Positions 43,220-53,162 of a stretch of 64,000 bases of DNA are shown here, in pieces. The translations under genes were made by a program, and so were the position numbers. The stretch is from Bacteroidales bacterium (GTDB taxonomy: Bacteria > Bacteroidota > Bacteroidia > Bacteroidales > UBA12077): assembly GCA_018334675.1 (NCBI GenBank), contig JAGXLL010000009.1:1-64000 (forward strand), given 5' to 3'. The notes beneath the pieces were generated by a model, which ran no database searches, was not told the DNA's origin, and was given only the letters and a program-made list of their open reading frames with translations. Each line of letters starts with the position of its first letter. The stretch's first letter is position 1.

Positions 43220-45775
43220 ATGAAGCACAGATTCTTAGTTCTACTCATCATGACTCTGGTTATTGCACAGAGTTCACTAGCTCAGAGTGTTTTAAAAGGA
43301 AAAGTGGTAGACGAGAACGACGGTTCGCCCCTGATTGGCGCTACCATTGTTGTTCAGGGTACCTCACAGGGTACAGCTACCAACCTTGACGGGACTTTCA
43401 CCCTCCAGGCCCCGACAGGAGATGTAACGATCAAAGTGAGTTATGTAGGATACATAGCCAAGACCTTTGATTATAGTCTTTCGGAGGGTCAGGAGAAAGA
43501 CATGGGCTCGGTTGCCCTTAAATCCAGCTCTATAGGCCTGGATGAAGTAAAGGTCGTGGCCAATTTTGCCAGAGACCGTGAGACACCGGTGGCTGTCTCC
43601 AAGGTACAGCCGATACAGATCGAGGAGAAACTGGGAACTCAGGAATTGCCCGAGTTGATGAAATCCACTCCCAGTGTTTATGCTACCAAACAGGGTGGGG
43701 GTTTTGGTGATTCGCGGATCAACATCCGTGGCTTCAGCCAGCAAAACGTAGCCGTTCTGATCAACGGTGTACCCGTCAACGATATGGAAGGCGGTGAGGT
43801 ATACTGGAGCAACTGGGCCAACCTGGCCGATGTAACCAAGACCATCCAGGTGCAAAGGGGACTGGGAGCTTCTAAACTGGCCATCTCTTCGGTAGGTGGA
43901 ACCATGAACATCATCACCCAGTCCACCGATGCCGAAAAAGGCGGTACCGTTTATCAGTCCATCGGAAATGATGCCTTCAGCAAAACCTCCTTCAGCCTCT
44001 CCACCGGTTTGATGGACAACGGATGGGCCGTTACCCTGCAGGGCAGCAAAAGCAGCGGCAATGGATTTGTCAAAGCTACCAACTTCGAGTCCTGGTCCTA
44101 TTTCTTTAACATATCCAAGCGCATCAACGAGAGTCACCGCATTTCCCTCACCGGTTTCGGCGCTCCTCAGTGGCACAACCAGAGAAGCTCCCCGCACCTG
44201 ATCAACCGTTACAGGGATCATGAGGATGGCATACGTTATAACAGCGACTATGGTTATTTGAATGGAGAGATTTATGCCTCCGGTTATGCCTATAACGAAT
44301 ACCATAAGCCTCAGTTCTACCTGAACCATTACTGGAAGATCAATAATAATACTTCTCTTCATACTTCCACTTACGCTTCCTTTGGCAGAGGAGGCGGCAG
44401 AAGGGTAGAAGGTGATAACGACAAATGGCTGGAATTCCAGTATCCCAGTGGTGAACCCTATCAGTCTACTAAACTGACCCCACAGGGACTGCTCGATTAT
44501 GACGCCGTGATCGATGCCAATGCCAGCTCAAATACCGGGTCCAGCGCCGTTATGGCCATGGCCAGGAACGAACACGACTGGTATGGCATCCTCTCTACCT
44601 TCAACACCAAATATGCCAACATCGATATTACTGCTGGTTTCGACGGCCGCTATTACAAAGGATATCACTACCGGCAGGTCACGGATCTGCTCGGCGGCGA
44701 TTACTATCTGGATGATGCCAACATCAACCGCGATCCGACCGAACCTTTAATGGAGGGAGCTAAGATTGGATATTACAACCTGGGTGAAGTGCTTAGAGAA
44801 GGTATTTTCCTTCAGGGTGAATATGTTACTTCTGATTATTCGGCCTTCCTCTCGGGAACCGTGTCCAATAAATCCTATCGCCGGGTCGATTATTTCCAGT
44901 ATGAGCCGGGCAATCAAAAATCAAAGTGGGAAAACTTCCTGGTTTATAGTATAAAGGGCGGTTTTAACTACAACATCAACGATCAACACAATGTGTTTGT
45001 CAATGGCGGTTACTTCACCCGTGCACCCTTCTTTGGGACCATTTTCAAGAACTATACCAACGAGATCAACCAAGAAGCCAAACTGCAGAAGATCCTCTCC
45101 AGTGAAGCAGGGTATGGTTACCGTTCTACCCGATTAAAAGTGGATTTGACTGGTTTTAGAACCGTTTGGATGGACAAAACCCTAACCCGGACTATTGGCC
45201 AGGAATTTGCCAACATCACCGGGTTGGATGCCGTTCACATGGGGGTGGAGTTGGAAGCTACTTACAAGCCCACCAAGAAGCTTAGCTTAAATGGCATGTT
45301 CTCAGTAGGTGATTATAAATGGGATAAGAACGTGATTGCCGATATCTTTAATGAAGATCAGGAATACGTGGGTACAGTTTCTGTTTTTGCCAAGGATGTG
45401 CGTCGGGGCAATACAGCTCTGACCACCGGTTACCTGGGCGCCAGCTATAGGGTGCTGCCCGACCTGAAGATCGGTGCCGATATGTATCATGCCGCCGATA
45501 TCTTTGCTGAGTTTGATATAGAAAGTCGCACCACTCCTGATTCGGAAGGCGTGGATTCCTGGAAGATGCCCAATTATACCCTGGTCAATGCCAATGTGCG
45601 CTACGATTTCGACTTAGGTGGATTTGAGGCTACTATTTATGGAAATGTCGATAATCTGCTTGACACGGAATATATCTCGGATGCCAAAGACGGCAGGAAT
45701 CATACGGCCATGAATGCCGCAGTATGGTATGGATGGGGCAGAACCTGGAACATGGGCCTCAAGTTCCGTTTTTAA
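43220..45775 (+). CDS. TonB-dependent outer-membrane receptor
   Basis: An 851-residue receptor. After a signal peptide (about 1-21) comes a CarboxypepD_reg-like Ig domain (VLKGKVVDENDGSPLIGATI), then the plug (DEVKVVANFARDRETPVAVS, INIRGFSQQNVAVLINGVPV) and a 22-strand-type barrel that ends WNMGLKFRF. It is not a full-length SusC: it is about 200 residues shorter and the next gene is not SusD-like. Substrate is unknown; the following lipoprotein (37-base gap) probably belongs with it. Energised uptake by TonB/ExbBD is expected, but those genes are not in the window. Confidence 0.9.
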   Translation: MKHRFLVLLIMTLVIAQSSLAQSVLKGKVVDENDGSPLIGATIVVQGTSQGTATNLDGTFTLQAPTGDVTIKVSYVGYIAKTFDYSLSEGQEKDMGSVALKSSSIGLDEVKVVANFARDRETPVAVSKVQPIQIEEKLGTQELPELMKSTPSVYATKQGGGFGDSRINIRGFSQQNVAVLINGVPVNDMEGGEVYWSNWANLADVTKTIQVQRGLGASKLAISSVGGTMNIITQSTDAEKGGTVYQSIGNDAFSKTSFSLSTGLMDNGWAVTLQGSKSSGNGFVKATNFESWSYFFNISKRINESHRISLTGFGAPQWHNQRSSPHLINRYRDHEDGIRYNSDYGYLNGEIYASGYAYNEYHKPQFYLNHYWKINNNTSLHTSTYASFGRGGGRRVEGDNDKWLEFQYPSGEPYQSTKLTPQGLLDYDAVIDANASSNTGSSAVMAMARNEHDWYGILSTFNTKYANIDITAGFDGRYYKGYHYRQVTDLLGGDYYLDDANINRDPTEPLMEGAKIGYYNLGEVLREGIFLQGEYVTSDYSAFLSGTVSNKSYRRVDYFQYEPGNQKSKWENFLVYSIKGGFNYNINDQHNVFVNGGYFTRAPFFGTIFKNYTNEINQEAKLQKILSSEAGYGYRSTRLKVDLTGFRTVWMDKTLTRTIGQEFANITGLDAVHMGVELEATYKPTKKLSLNGMFSVGDYKWDKNVIADIFNEDQEYVGTVSVFAKDVRRGNTALTTGYLGASYRVLPDLKIGADMYHAADIFAEFDIESRTTPDSEGVDSWKMPNYTLVNANVRYDFDLGGFEATIYGNVDNLLDTEYISDAKDGRNHTAMNAAVWYGWGRTWNMGLKFRF

Positions 45776-45811
45776 TCATTGATAATGCAATCTTAAAAAA
45801 CAACAATCACT

Positions 45812-47188
45812 ATGATGAAGAAATTTCTTTTTCTATCCATAATAGCAAGCATTTGGCTTGCCGGGTGTAATCCCAACGAAGAGCTTTACGATGAGCTCGA
45901 TGAAAAGACCTCCGATGCATATACCGATCAATTTTCCTATACGCTTACGGAGAAGGATTATTCCACCATCACCGATCTGGCCCTGGCAGATGCAACCACA
46001 GCCGAGGATTCCAATATGATTGGCATGATCGAGGAACATCATGCTTTTGCCGACGAATTCGGCGCTGCCGATTATATCCCCCAATTTTTGGGTGATAAAT
46101 ACGTTGCCCTGGACCAGGGTTCCTCGATCAATGTGACTTACAATTATATAGGGAGTGTAGAGACCCTGAACACATTGTCCCAGGCTACTTATTATACCCT
46201 TACCAGGAATGATTATGATTCGATGGGAGAGGGCGATGGTGAACCTGGAGAATATGACAATTTTGCTTACTATATGGATGTAGAAAGCTACTTGATTGAT
46301 TTTCTCGACGGTAAATATCCTGATGCCGAAGAAGGGGATTTGGTAGCAGTTACTTATGATTATTATGACAATGGTGTTTCAGAGATAACCGATTTCTACT
46401 CCTATGAAGATGGGACCTGGCAAGCAGGCGGGCTCTCTGTTTCAAACTTTTATGTTTTAAACAGCAGCGATTATAATTCTATCGGCGGAGCTGTTGCCAA
46501 CTATGGCAATTTCAGTGATGACAATCCTCCCGACAAATACCTGCCCACTTTCCTAAAGCAGAAATTTCCTTACGCAGAACAAGGAGATGAGAAATATGTG
46601 ATCTATAAATATTATATGGGTTATGTAGCAAACCAGGCTAAGAAGTATTATTACGACGGATCCAACTGGAAACCCCATCAGGAAGTTTCCAACCAGTTCA
46701 TTAAAGGCGACGATCAGTGGGTATTCGATCCAACTGTACGTTTTACTATGGGATCCTCCGATTATCAGCTCATCGTCGATGAAAGGGATTCCAAATATGT
46801 CAACAGCTATGGTACCGGTGAGTATTATTCAGGTGCCGACTCTTATTACAGCAACTTTAGCCTGGTGATCTCCGACCGCGTGGATTACGATCCGGAGACA
46901 TTTGATGGCTTGAGTGAGGCAGAGGCTACCGATATCATATGGGATCGCATCGTGAATATGGCCGATGAGCCCATGGCTACCCGTGGTGCCCTGTTCGTGA
47001 TGCTGCAAAATAAATTCCCCAACGCCCAGCCGCAAAAAAACGGTGTGGATGTCTATTATGAAGTGTCTTTTGATACCTACAACAACGACAGAAGCCGTTC
47101 CGTATACACGGTTACCTATCAGTGCACTGCCTCAGGCAGTCCGGCTGAATTCGAATATGTGGAAGGCAATACGCCTTATAGTGAATAA
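45812..47188 (+). CDS. Lipoprotein with four internal repeats, partner of the TonB receptor
   Basis: A 458-residue lipoprotein: lipobox WLAGC at residues 15-19. It holds about four repeats of 84-97 residues, starting at 43 (YTLTEKDY), 127 (YYTLTRNDY), 213 (FYVLNSSDY) and 310 (RFTMGSSDY). Each has an aromatic strand followed by DY, then a YLP-FL--KFP-A segment (YIPQFLGDKY, YLIDFLDGKY, YLPTFLKQKF, LFVMLQNKF) and an alternating V-Y-Y strand. It is very rich in Asp, Tyr and Ser, a composition common in surface ligand-binding proteins. It lies 36 bases after the TonB receptor and ends at a terminator, so the two likely form a receptor-lipoprotein pair. I do not recognise a named family. It is not SusD-like. 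Confidence 0.8.
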   Translation: MMKKFLFLSIIASIWLAGCNPNEELYDELDEKTSDAYTDQFSYTLTEKDYSTITDLALADATTAEDSNMIGMIEEHHAFADEFGAADYIPQFLGDKYVALDQGSSINVTYNYIGSVETLNTLSQATYYTLTRNDYDSMGEGDGEPGEYDNFAYYMDVESYLIDFLDGKYPDAEEGDLVAVTYDYYDNGVSEITDFYSYEDGTWQAGGLSVSNFYVLNSSDYNSIGGAVANYGNFSDDNPPDKYLPTFLKQKFPYAEQGDEKYVIYKYYMGYVANQAKKYYYDGSNWKPHQEVSNQFIKGDDQWVFDPTVRFTMGSSDYQLIVDERDSKYVNSYGTGEYYSGADSYYSNFSLVISDRVDYDPETFDGLSEAEATDIIWDRIVNMADEPMATRGALFVMLQNKFPNAQPQKNGVDVYYEVSFDTYNNDRSRSVYTVTYQCTASGSPAEFEYVEGNTPYSE

Positions 47189-47210
47189 TCTGTTAAAGGC
47201 CTGAACTTCA

Positions 47211-47245
47211 AAGGGTTCCCCCGCTTTGGCGGGGGCCCTTTTTTG
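47211..47245 (+). terminator. Intrinsic terminator after the receptor-lipoprotein pair
   Basis: AAGGG-TT-CCCCCGC (47211-47224) pairs with GCGGGGG-CCCTT with a TTTG loop and a two-base bulge; six T residues follow. It lies 22 bases after the lipoprotein stop. Confidence 0.88.
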
Positions 47246-47423
47246 ATGGCATCCTCCCTTACGAATCTGCTTGTTTTCTGAGTAGAACTTCCGGTAACCC
47301 TGTGGTCAGTTGAAAAGACCCCGCCCCTGCATCCCAGTGGGAATGATCCATATTTTTGATTTGTGTTTTTTTACTTCCGCAAAATCCCTTTAATTTGCAG
47401 TTGTATCCACACCATCCATCGGA

Positions 47424-49010
47424 ATGGAATTATTTACCACAACACATGTTGCTTTCTTTTTGATTGTAGCCGCAGGTATTGCTCTGGGGAAGTTGAAGAT
47501 CAAGGGCATATCGCTGGATATCTCGGCTGTCATATTTGTGGCCCTGATTTTTGGCCATTTTGGTATTAAGATGCCCCTGATCCTTCAAAAGCTCGGATTG
47601 ATCCTTTTTATGTTTTCGGTGGGTATACAGGCCGGCCCCGGTTTCTTTGAATCCTTCCGCCGGACCGGTAAGATCCTGATCGCTCTGGCCGTCCTGGTGA
47701 TCACCTCTGGTGCCGGGGTTACCATGCTGATGGCCTGGATATACGATATTGATTACCAAATGGCCGTGGGCTTGTTTACCGGTGCGTTGACCAGCACAAG
47801 CGGGCTGGCTGCAGCCATAGAAAGCACACAATCCCCGGCTGCTTCCATTGGCTTCGGTATTGCCTATCCGTTCGGGGTGATCGGTGTGATCCTTTTTGCC
47901 CGTTTGTCCCCCCAAATCTTCAGGGTGGATATCCGGGAGGAGGAACGCAAATTTGAGGCTGAGCTTCAAACCGATCATCCCCGGCTGATCAGCCGCAATT
48001 TTATCGTGGAAAACCCCAATATCTTTGGCATGACCCTGCACGAGCTCGACCTCAGAGGTCTTACCAGCACCAACATTTCCCGGATCGTAAAAAAAGGAGA
48101 GGTAGTGAGGGCAGAGGCCGATACCCGGCTGGAGAAATGGGATTTGGTCCGGGCCGTGGGTACACAAGACAACCTGAAACGACTCCGTTACCTGGTAGGA
48201 AGAGAGACGGACCAGGAGATACCTATGCGGGGCAAGAATACCGTGCGCAGTTTCCTGGTGACCAACAAACAGGTGATCAATAAATCGCTCCAACATCTGG
48301 GTCTGCTTCAGAACTACAATGCCACGGTCACCACCATCCGTCGAAGTGGCATTGACATTACACCCCGTGCCACCAGTAAATTGCGTTTTGGGGATAAGCT
48401 TACCATTACCCTGCCTCAGGACAATGCTGGAAGGGTGGGAGAGATCCTGGGCGACAGCCGGAAAAAAATGGATGAGCTGAATTTTCTGCCCATTGCCCTG
48501 GGCATCCTCCTGGGTATCCTGTTGGGAGAATTGTCCATTCCCTTGTTCGGAGACGTACATTTCAGGCTCGGGCTCACCGGTGGTGTGCTCGTATCTGCCT
48601 TGGTACTGAGTAAAATAGGGAAAACAGGCTCCATCATATGGAATATCTCCGGAACGGTCAACATGTTCCTGCGTAAACTGGGACTGATCATGTTTCTTTC
48701 GGTGGTAGGTACCCATGCGGGTGAACATCTGGTGGAAACCATTATGACCAATGGAATCCGGTATTTTGTCTCAGGCATCGCCATCACCCTGGTGCCCATG
48801 GTCCTGACCATAAGCCTGGGCTATTACGTGTTGAGGATGAATTTCCTTTCCCTGATCGGGTCGCTTACCGGGAGCATGACCAGCACACCGGCGCTCAGTG
48901 CGGTAGAGCCCATGACCGACACCAATGCCCCCCAAATTGCCTATGCCACCGTTTACCCCTTTGCACTCGTGCTTCTGATCATTGTTAGCCAGCTTTTGGG
49001 CGGGCTGTAA
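47424..49010 (+). CDS. AspT/YidE-like transporter with two RCK_C domains
   Basis: A 528-residue membrane protein of the aspartate-alanine exchanger family. It has two membrane halves of about five segments each, with the repeat motif GALTSTSGLAAAIE (first half) and GSLTGSMTSTPALSAV (second half). Between them lie two TrkA-C-like cytosolic domains (IFGMTLHELDLRGLTSTNIS and on; TNKQVINKSLQHLGLLQNYN and on), as in YidE/YbjL. Members exchange or export amino acids or dicarboxylates. Substrate is unknown. Convergent with the DUF429 gene. Confidence 0.85.
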   Translation: MELFTTTHVAFFLIVAAGIALGKLKIKGISLDISAVIFVALIFGHFGIKMPLILQKLGLILFMFSVGIQAGPGFFESFRRTGKILIALAVLVITSGAGVTMLMAWIYDIDYQMAVGLFTGALTSTSGLAAAIESTQSPAASIGFGIAYPFGVIGVILFARLSPQIFRVDIREEERKFEAELQTDHPRLISRNFIVENPNIFGMTLHELDLRGLTSTNISRIVKKGEVVRAEADTRLEKWDLVRAVGTQDNLKRLRYLVGRETDQEIPMRGKNTVRSFLVTNKQVINKSLQHLGLLQNYNATVTTIRRSGIDITPRATSKLRFGDKLTITLPQDNAGRVGEILGDSRKKMDELNFLPIALGILLGILLGELSIPLFGDVHFRLGLTGGVLVSALVLSKIGKTGSIIWNISGTVNMFLRKLGLIMFLSVVGTHAGEHLVETIMTNGIRYFVSGIAITLVPMVLTISLGYYVLRMNFLSLIGSLTGSMTSTPALSAVEPMTDTNAPQIAYATVYPFALVLLIIVSQLLGGL

Positions 49011-49027
49011 TCATCTTTTTTCGAGCT

Positions 49028-49615
49028 TCAGATGTGAATTTGGCCTTCGCCGGGATCGCCAAAAGTATAGGAGAGTTTCTGTTCGTGTCGAAAGGCGCTT
49101 ATCAGGGCCAGCAATGCGTCCAGGTGATGCCAGGAAATCACGGATGTTTTGTCAAAGTAGAGATCGGAACTTTCCATGATCCTCTCGCAGCAATGATCCA
49201 GGTTCTCCTTTCCCCGCCGGTAACCGCATTTTTTGAGCCTGAGTTGACTGGCCAGAGCCTTGGGATAGGTCTCCCTCAGCTCAATGTTCATGGCCGAGAG
49301 CAGGTTCTTCAGGCGAATGGCCCTGGCTGTCAGGCCTCCGAGAAACATAGGCGACATAGCCCCCAGCTGTTGGTCACATTGGCGGAAGAAGAAATCATCA
49401 TAGGCCTGGTTGTCATAATAGGCCCCTGGCAATGTAAGGGGTGCATCGATAAAAATGCGCCTGGGTGTATGGTGCTCGATCTGTTCCAAAATGAAACGAT
49501 CCGCATCCTGGTCTTTTTCAGCCTTCAGGAATTCAATGCCCGATCCTTTTTTGATGCAAATCACCGTATTGCCGGATAGTTTCTTTCCATAATCAATGCC
49601 CCAGAGTGTCGCCAT
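49028..49615 (-). CDS. DUF429 protein, predicted RNase H-like fold
   Basis: A 195-residue cytoplasmic protein. The N-terminus GIDYGKKLSGNTVICI and the following IFIDAPLTLPG have the pattern of the first and fourth strands of RNase H-like folds with carboxylates, as in DUF429. RETYPKALASQLRLKK and SVISWHHLDALLALISAF match the later family motifs, where an Asp completes the site. A nuclease role is predicted for the family, not shown. Start by ATG at 49615. It ends 17 bases from the transporter stop. Confidence 0.75.
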   Translation of the reverse strand: MATLWGIDYGKKLSGNTVICIKKGSGIEFLKAEKDQDADRFILEQIEHHTPRRIFIDAPLTLPGAYYDNQAYDDFFFRQCDQQLGAMSPMFLGGLTARAIRLKNLLSAMNIELRETYPKALASQLRLKKCGYRRGKENLDHCCERIMESSDLYFDKTSVISWHHLDALLALISAFRHEQKLSYTFGDPGEGQIHI

Positions 49616-49829
49616 TTGTTAGATCGGATTGAAGATTGGGTTACAGCCGGTAAAGGCAAACCCTTCCCGTACCACTGTCATCAGTATGTATACTACTCGC
49701 TTGCTCACGAGGATCTGTGTTTTTGGTGTTGGAATATGAATTCAATTTATTGAGATGCTCCTGCCAAAGGTCAGAATTATTTCCCTATTGATCAGGGGGT
49801 TGCATCTATCCGGATCAGGGCAAAACACA

Positions 49830-50543
49830 TTAGTCTCTCAGGTCCATCAAGGTTTTGGGGTAGCTCGCGGGATGCTCCATGATGTCCACAAACTTTTTCC
49901 CAACGGCCTGGGGATCTACCAGCATGCCTTCTTTTTTCAGTTGTACAAATCGATCCAGTTCCCGGAAATTTTCGGGCTCCACTTCACGGATCTCATCCTG
50001 CATCTCCGTATCTACCACACCCGGTGCCACCGAGTAAATCTTGAACGGATAGGGGAAGTCCTTCTGTTCATCTTCAATCACCCGAAGAAACATTTCAATA
50101 CCCGATTTGGTGGAACAATAGGTGCTCCAGGAGGGGATGGTGTGGCGGGCGGCTCCTGAACTCGTATTAAGCAACATCTTATCGATGTCCCGGTCCTGAT
50201 ACTGTCCGATGAATGAGTTGATCAGGATCGAGGGACTTACCAGGTTCACGTTGTAACTCTGTATGATCTTGTCATGATACATCCGCCCCACCTGGGCGAC
50301 ATGACCCAATACGCCGGCATTGTTCACCAAAACGATTTTTTCAGCATCCGGATGCTCCCCAAACTGAAACTCCCTGACCTTGTCCAGGTTATTAAGATCC
50401 AGGGTTATGGGGGTGTAATGGCTGTGTTCAATGGTGTGGTTCCTGGATATACCCAGGACCTGATGGTTTTCATCCTCCAGAAGCGCCTCTGCAACGGCCT
50501 TGCCTATACCACGGCTCGTACCTGTAATGTAGTAATATTTCAT
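49830..50543 (-). CDS. Short-chain dehydrogenase (benzil/sepiapterin reductase-like)
   Basis: A 237-residue SDR with TGTSRGIGKAVAEALL, NNAGVLGHVAQVG, and the active site SSGAARHTIPSWSTYCSTKSGIE (Tyr and Lys spaced YxxxK). The layout is like YueD-type benzil reductases and sepiapterin reductases, with VAPGVVDTEMQDEIR at the substrate end. NADPH use is likely. Substrate unknown. A good SD (AGGAG eight bases before the ATG) marks the start. Divergent from the nitroreductase. Confidence 0.85.
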   Translation of the reverse strand: MKYYYITGTSRGIGKAVAEALLEDENHQVLGISRNHTIEHSHYTPITLDLNNLDKVREFQFGEHPDAEKIVLVNNAGVLGHVAQVGRMYHDKIIQSYNVNLVSPSILINSFIGQYQDRDIDKMLLNTSSGAARHTIPSWSTYCSTKSGIEMFLRVIEDEQKDFPYPFKIYSVAPGVVDTEMQDEIREVEPENFRELDRFVQLKKEGMLVDPQAVGKKFVDIMEHPASYPKTLMDLRD

Positions 50544-50709
50544 AATTTGCTCCTTTTTTATGTTGGGAAAAATTAATAATTATTTGTGGTTTAACCTGAA
50601 GGTTGATTGATAATTTGTCCCCAACGATTGTCCATTTTATTTCTACACATTAAGAAGTTTTATTTATCTTGCAGGAAACTCTGTTCTTCACATTAAAAAT
50701 GACGTGCAT

Positions 50710-51327
50710 ATGGAATTAAAAACGGCAATAGAGAAACGTACCAGCATTCGTTCGTTCAAGGATCAGCCCATACCGGCAGATGACCTCAAAGAGCTAGTGA
50801 GAAGGGGAGGACAGGCCCCAAGCGTGAACAATTACCAACCCTGGAAGTTTTATGCCATTACCAGGAAGAAGATGCTGGAGGATATGGCCGATGTGGTCAA
50901 ACAAAAAATAGAAGAGTTACCGGCCAATCAATCGATTGCTTCCAATAACATTAAGGCCCAGGTAGAGTGGTTTGCCACCTTCTTTCAGGATGCACCTGCT
51001 GTGATCGCCCTGGCGATGGAGGATTATGAATCGGTCCTGGAGAAGGGCGTGGCCGTCTCCCATCAGGATATCAATATATTGCGCAACTATCCGGATATAC
51101 AGAGTGCCGGGGCTGCTATTCAGAACATACTGCTCTCGGCTGTCGATATGGGTTATGGAGCCTGCTGGCTCAGCGCTCCCATGATGGCCAAGGAAGATCT
51201 GGAAAAGATCATCGGCATCGGGGAGCCTTCCCACCTGATGGCTTTTGTAGCTGTGGGCCTGCCTTCAAAGGATATCCGGCCTAAGGGCAAAAAAAGCCTG
51301 GATGAGATTTTTCAGCTTCTGGACTGA
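50710..51327 (+). CDS. Nitroreductase family FMN protein
   Basis: A 205-residue FMN-dependent oxidoreductase. The N-terminal FMN motif is RTSIRSFKDQPI, the second APSVNNYQPWKFYAI, and the C-terminal GYGACWLSAPMM / LMAFVAVGLP are typical of the group. It reduces nitroaromatics, quinones or a more specific substrate. The frame begins with GTG at 50704, but the ATG at 50710 (MELKTAIEKR) is the usual start. It is followed by a peptidase after 172 bases. Confidence 0.88.
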   Translation: MELKTAIEKRTSIRSFKDQPIPADDLKELVRRGGQAPSVNNYQPWKFYAITRKKMLEDMADVVKQKIEELPANQSIASNNIKAQVEWFATFFQDAPAVIALAMEDYESVLEKGVAVSHQDINILRNYPDIQSAGAAIQNILLSAVDMGYGACWLSAPMMAKEDLEKIIGIGEPSHLMAFVAVGLPSKDIRPKGKKSLDEIFQLLD

Positions 51328-51499
51328 TAACAGACCAAGCCATATGGTGAGGGGATCATCAGATGGTTTTGGGTTTTATTTAAACGATGAAATGATTATT
51401 TTTAATCCATATAATCAGAAAATAATCGTACGGTAACCGGGAGTCATTTGCTTTCACTTTCCGGCCGCACCGGGATTATTTGCCAAAAACCCCTTCAAA

Positions 51500-53155
51500 A
51501 TGAAAAGATTTCAATTATTTACCTTGTTGTTTTTAATATTCCTGTGTTTCTCCTGTACAAAAAATGAGCCAATGGATCAGGCCCTGCAAACCATTCAAAC
51601 CACGGACATCGAGAATCAGGTGAAAACCCTTGGCTCCGATGCTTTTTTGGGCCGGAAACCCTTTACCCGGGGGGAGGATATTACGCTCGAATACCTGGAG
51701 AAGGAATTTAAAGACATAGGCTTGCAGCCGGTTCAGGGGAGTTATTATCAGAAGGTGCCCATGGTGCAGGTTGCTGTTAAGCCCGATGAGCAGATGCATT
51801 TTGACATCCCTGGTGGCGTTCTGAATTTGGATTATAAGGATGAATTTGTAGCTTTTTCCCGGCGTCTGACCGACCGGATCGAGCTGAAAGATTCGGATTT
51901 GGTTTTTGCCGGTTACGGCATCGTGGCCCCTGAGTACAACTGGAATGATTATGCAGATATCGATGTGAAGGGAAAAACCGTGGTTGTGCTGGTCAATGAT
52001 CCCGGCTATGGGACCGACCGGCAAGATTTCTTCACGGGCCATGCCATGACTTACTATGGGCGGTGGACGTATAAATATGAAGAGGCAGCCAGGCAGGGGG
52101 CCAGTGGCTTGCTGATCGTTCATGAGACCGGACCGGCGGGTTATCCCTGGAATGTTGTGCTCAACGGAGCGGTCATTCCTAAGTTGTATTTGGAGCCGGA
52201 CGATCGTTATATGTCGCGGTGTGCCCTGGAAGGATGGATTACTTCGGATGCCGCCCGCAAGTTGATGGACAGCTATGGTTACGATTTGGATGAGCTGAAA
52301 GAGCAGGCACGGCAACGCCACTTCCAGGCCGTGGAGCTGGATGGCAGTGTGCAATTTGCCATGCAGAGTTCGCGCCAGTTTGCTACCTCCAGAAACATCA
52401 TGGGATACCTGCCTGGAAAAGAGCGAGAAGATGAGGTGATCATTTATTCGGCCCATTGGGATCACCTGGGTGTGGATCCCACCCTGGAGGGCGACACCAT
52501 CTACAACGGGGCCGTGGATAACGGCACCTCGCTGGCCTGGATGATGGAGATCGCTGAAGCCTTTGCCAGCCTGGAGGATAAACCCAGTCGTTCGGTGATG
52601 TTCTTCGCCCCTACAGCGGAAGAACAAGGATTGCTGGGCTCCAAATATTATGCTGAGAATCCCCTTTTCCCACTTGAGAAGACGGTGGCCAACATCAACA
52701 ATGACCTGATGTTGCCTTATGGACGCTATAAGGATGTGATGGTCACCGGGTACGGAAAATCCGGACTCGACGACCTGCTGGCTGAAGTGGCCCCGGAGCA
52801 TGACCGTTATATCTTCCCTGATCCCAACCCACATACCGGTATGTATTACCGGAGCGATCATTTTAGTTTTGCCCGGGTAGGGGTACCCGCTCTTTTTGCC
52901 AGGGGCAACTGCGATTCGAGAGAACACGGCAAAGAATGGGCCCGCAAAAAAGAGCAGTTTTGGCTGGAGAACCGCTACCACGACCCCAGCGATGAATACA
53001 ACCCCGAGACATGGGATCTGTCCGGCATACGCGATGACGCCCGCCTGTTCTTCGAAGTGGGCTACCGCCTTGCCAACCAAAACAACTTCCCCGGCTGGAA
53101 AGAGGGAGCGGAATTTAAAAAGATAAGGGAACGGATGATGGAGGAACAAAAATAA
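51500..53155 (+). CDS. M28-family peptidase lipoprotein
   Basis: A 551-residue lipoprotein: lipobox FLCFSC near residues 14-19. A PA-like insert lies at about 140-270 (VFAGYGIVAPEYNWNDYADI). The M28 zinc peptidase core has SAHWDHLG (His), GAVDNGTSLAWMMEI (bridging Asp), TAEEQGLLGSKYY (catalytic Glu) and NINNDLM (second-zinc Asp), with YYRSDHFSF as the last His. It likely removes N-terminal residues from peptides in the periplasm or at the cell surface. It is followed 7 bases later by the propeller-like protein. Confidence 0.92.
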   Translation: MKRFQLFTLLFLIFLCFSCTKNEPMDQALQTIQTTDIENQVKTLGSDAFLGRKPFTRGEDITLEYLEKEFKDIGLQPVQGSYYQKVPMVQVAVKPDEQMHFDIPGGVLNLDYKDEFVAFSRRLTDRIELKDSDLVFAGYGIVAPEYNWNDYADIDVKGKTVVVLVNDPGYGTDRQDFFTGHAMTYYGRWTYKYEEAARQGASGLLIVHETGPAGYPWNVVLNGAVIPKLYLEPDDRYMSRCALEGWITSDAARKLMDSYGYDLDELKEQARQRHFQAVELDGSVQFAMQSSRQFATSRNIMGYLPGKEREDEVIIYSAHWDHLGVDPTLEGDTIYNGAVDNGTSLAWMMEIAEAFASLEDKPSRSVMFFAPTAEEQGLLGSKYYAENPLFPLEKTVANINNDLMLPYGRYKDVMVTGYGKSGLDDLLAEVAPEHDRYIFPDPNPHTGMYYRSDHFSFARVGVPALFARGNCDSREHGKEWARKKEQFWLENRYHDPSDEYNPETWDLSGIRDDARLFFEVGYRLANQNNFPGWKEGAEFKKIRERMMEEQK

Positions 53156-53162
53156 CGCATTC

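Noticed and set aside
43220-47188. SusC/SusD polysaccharide utilisation locus
   Set aside because: The receptor is too short for typical SusC, the lipoprotein is not SusD-like, and no glycoside hydrolase is nearby.
47430-48728. Long open frame (432 residues) antisense to the AspT-like transporter
   Set aside because: Composition is His/Gln-rich as expected from the reverse complement of membrane-protein codons; no motif or start signal.
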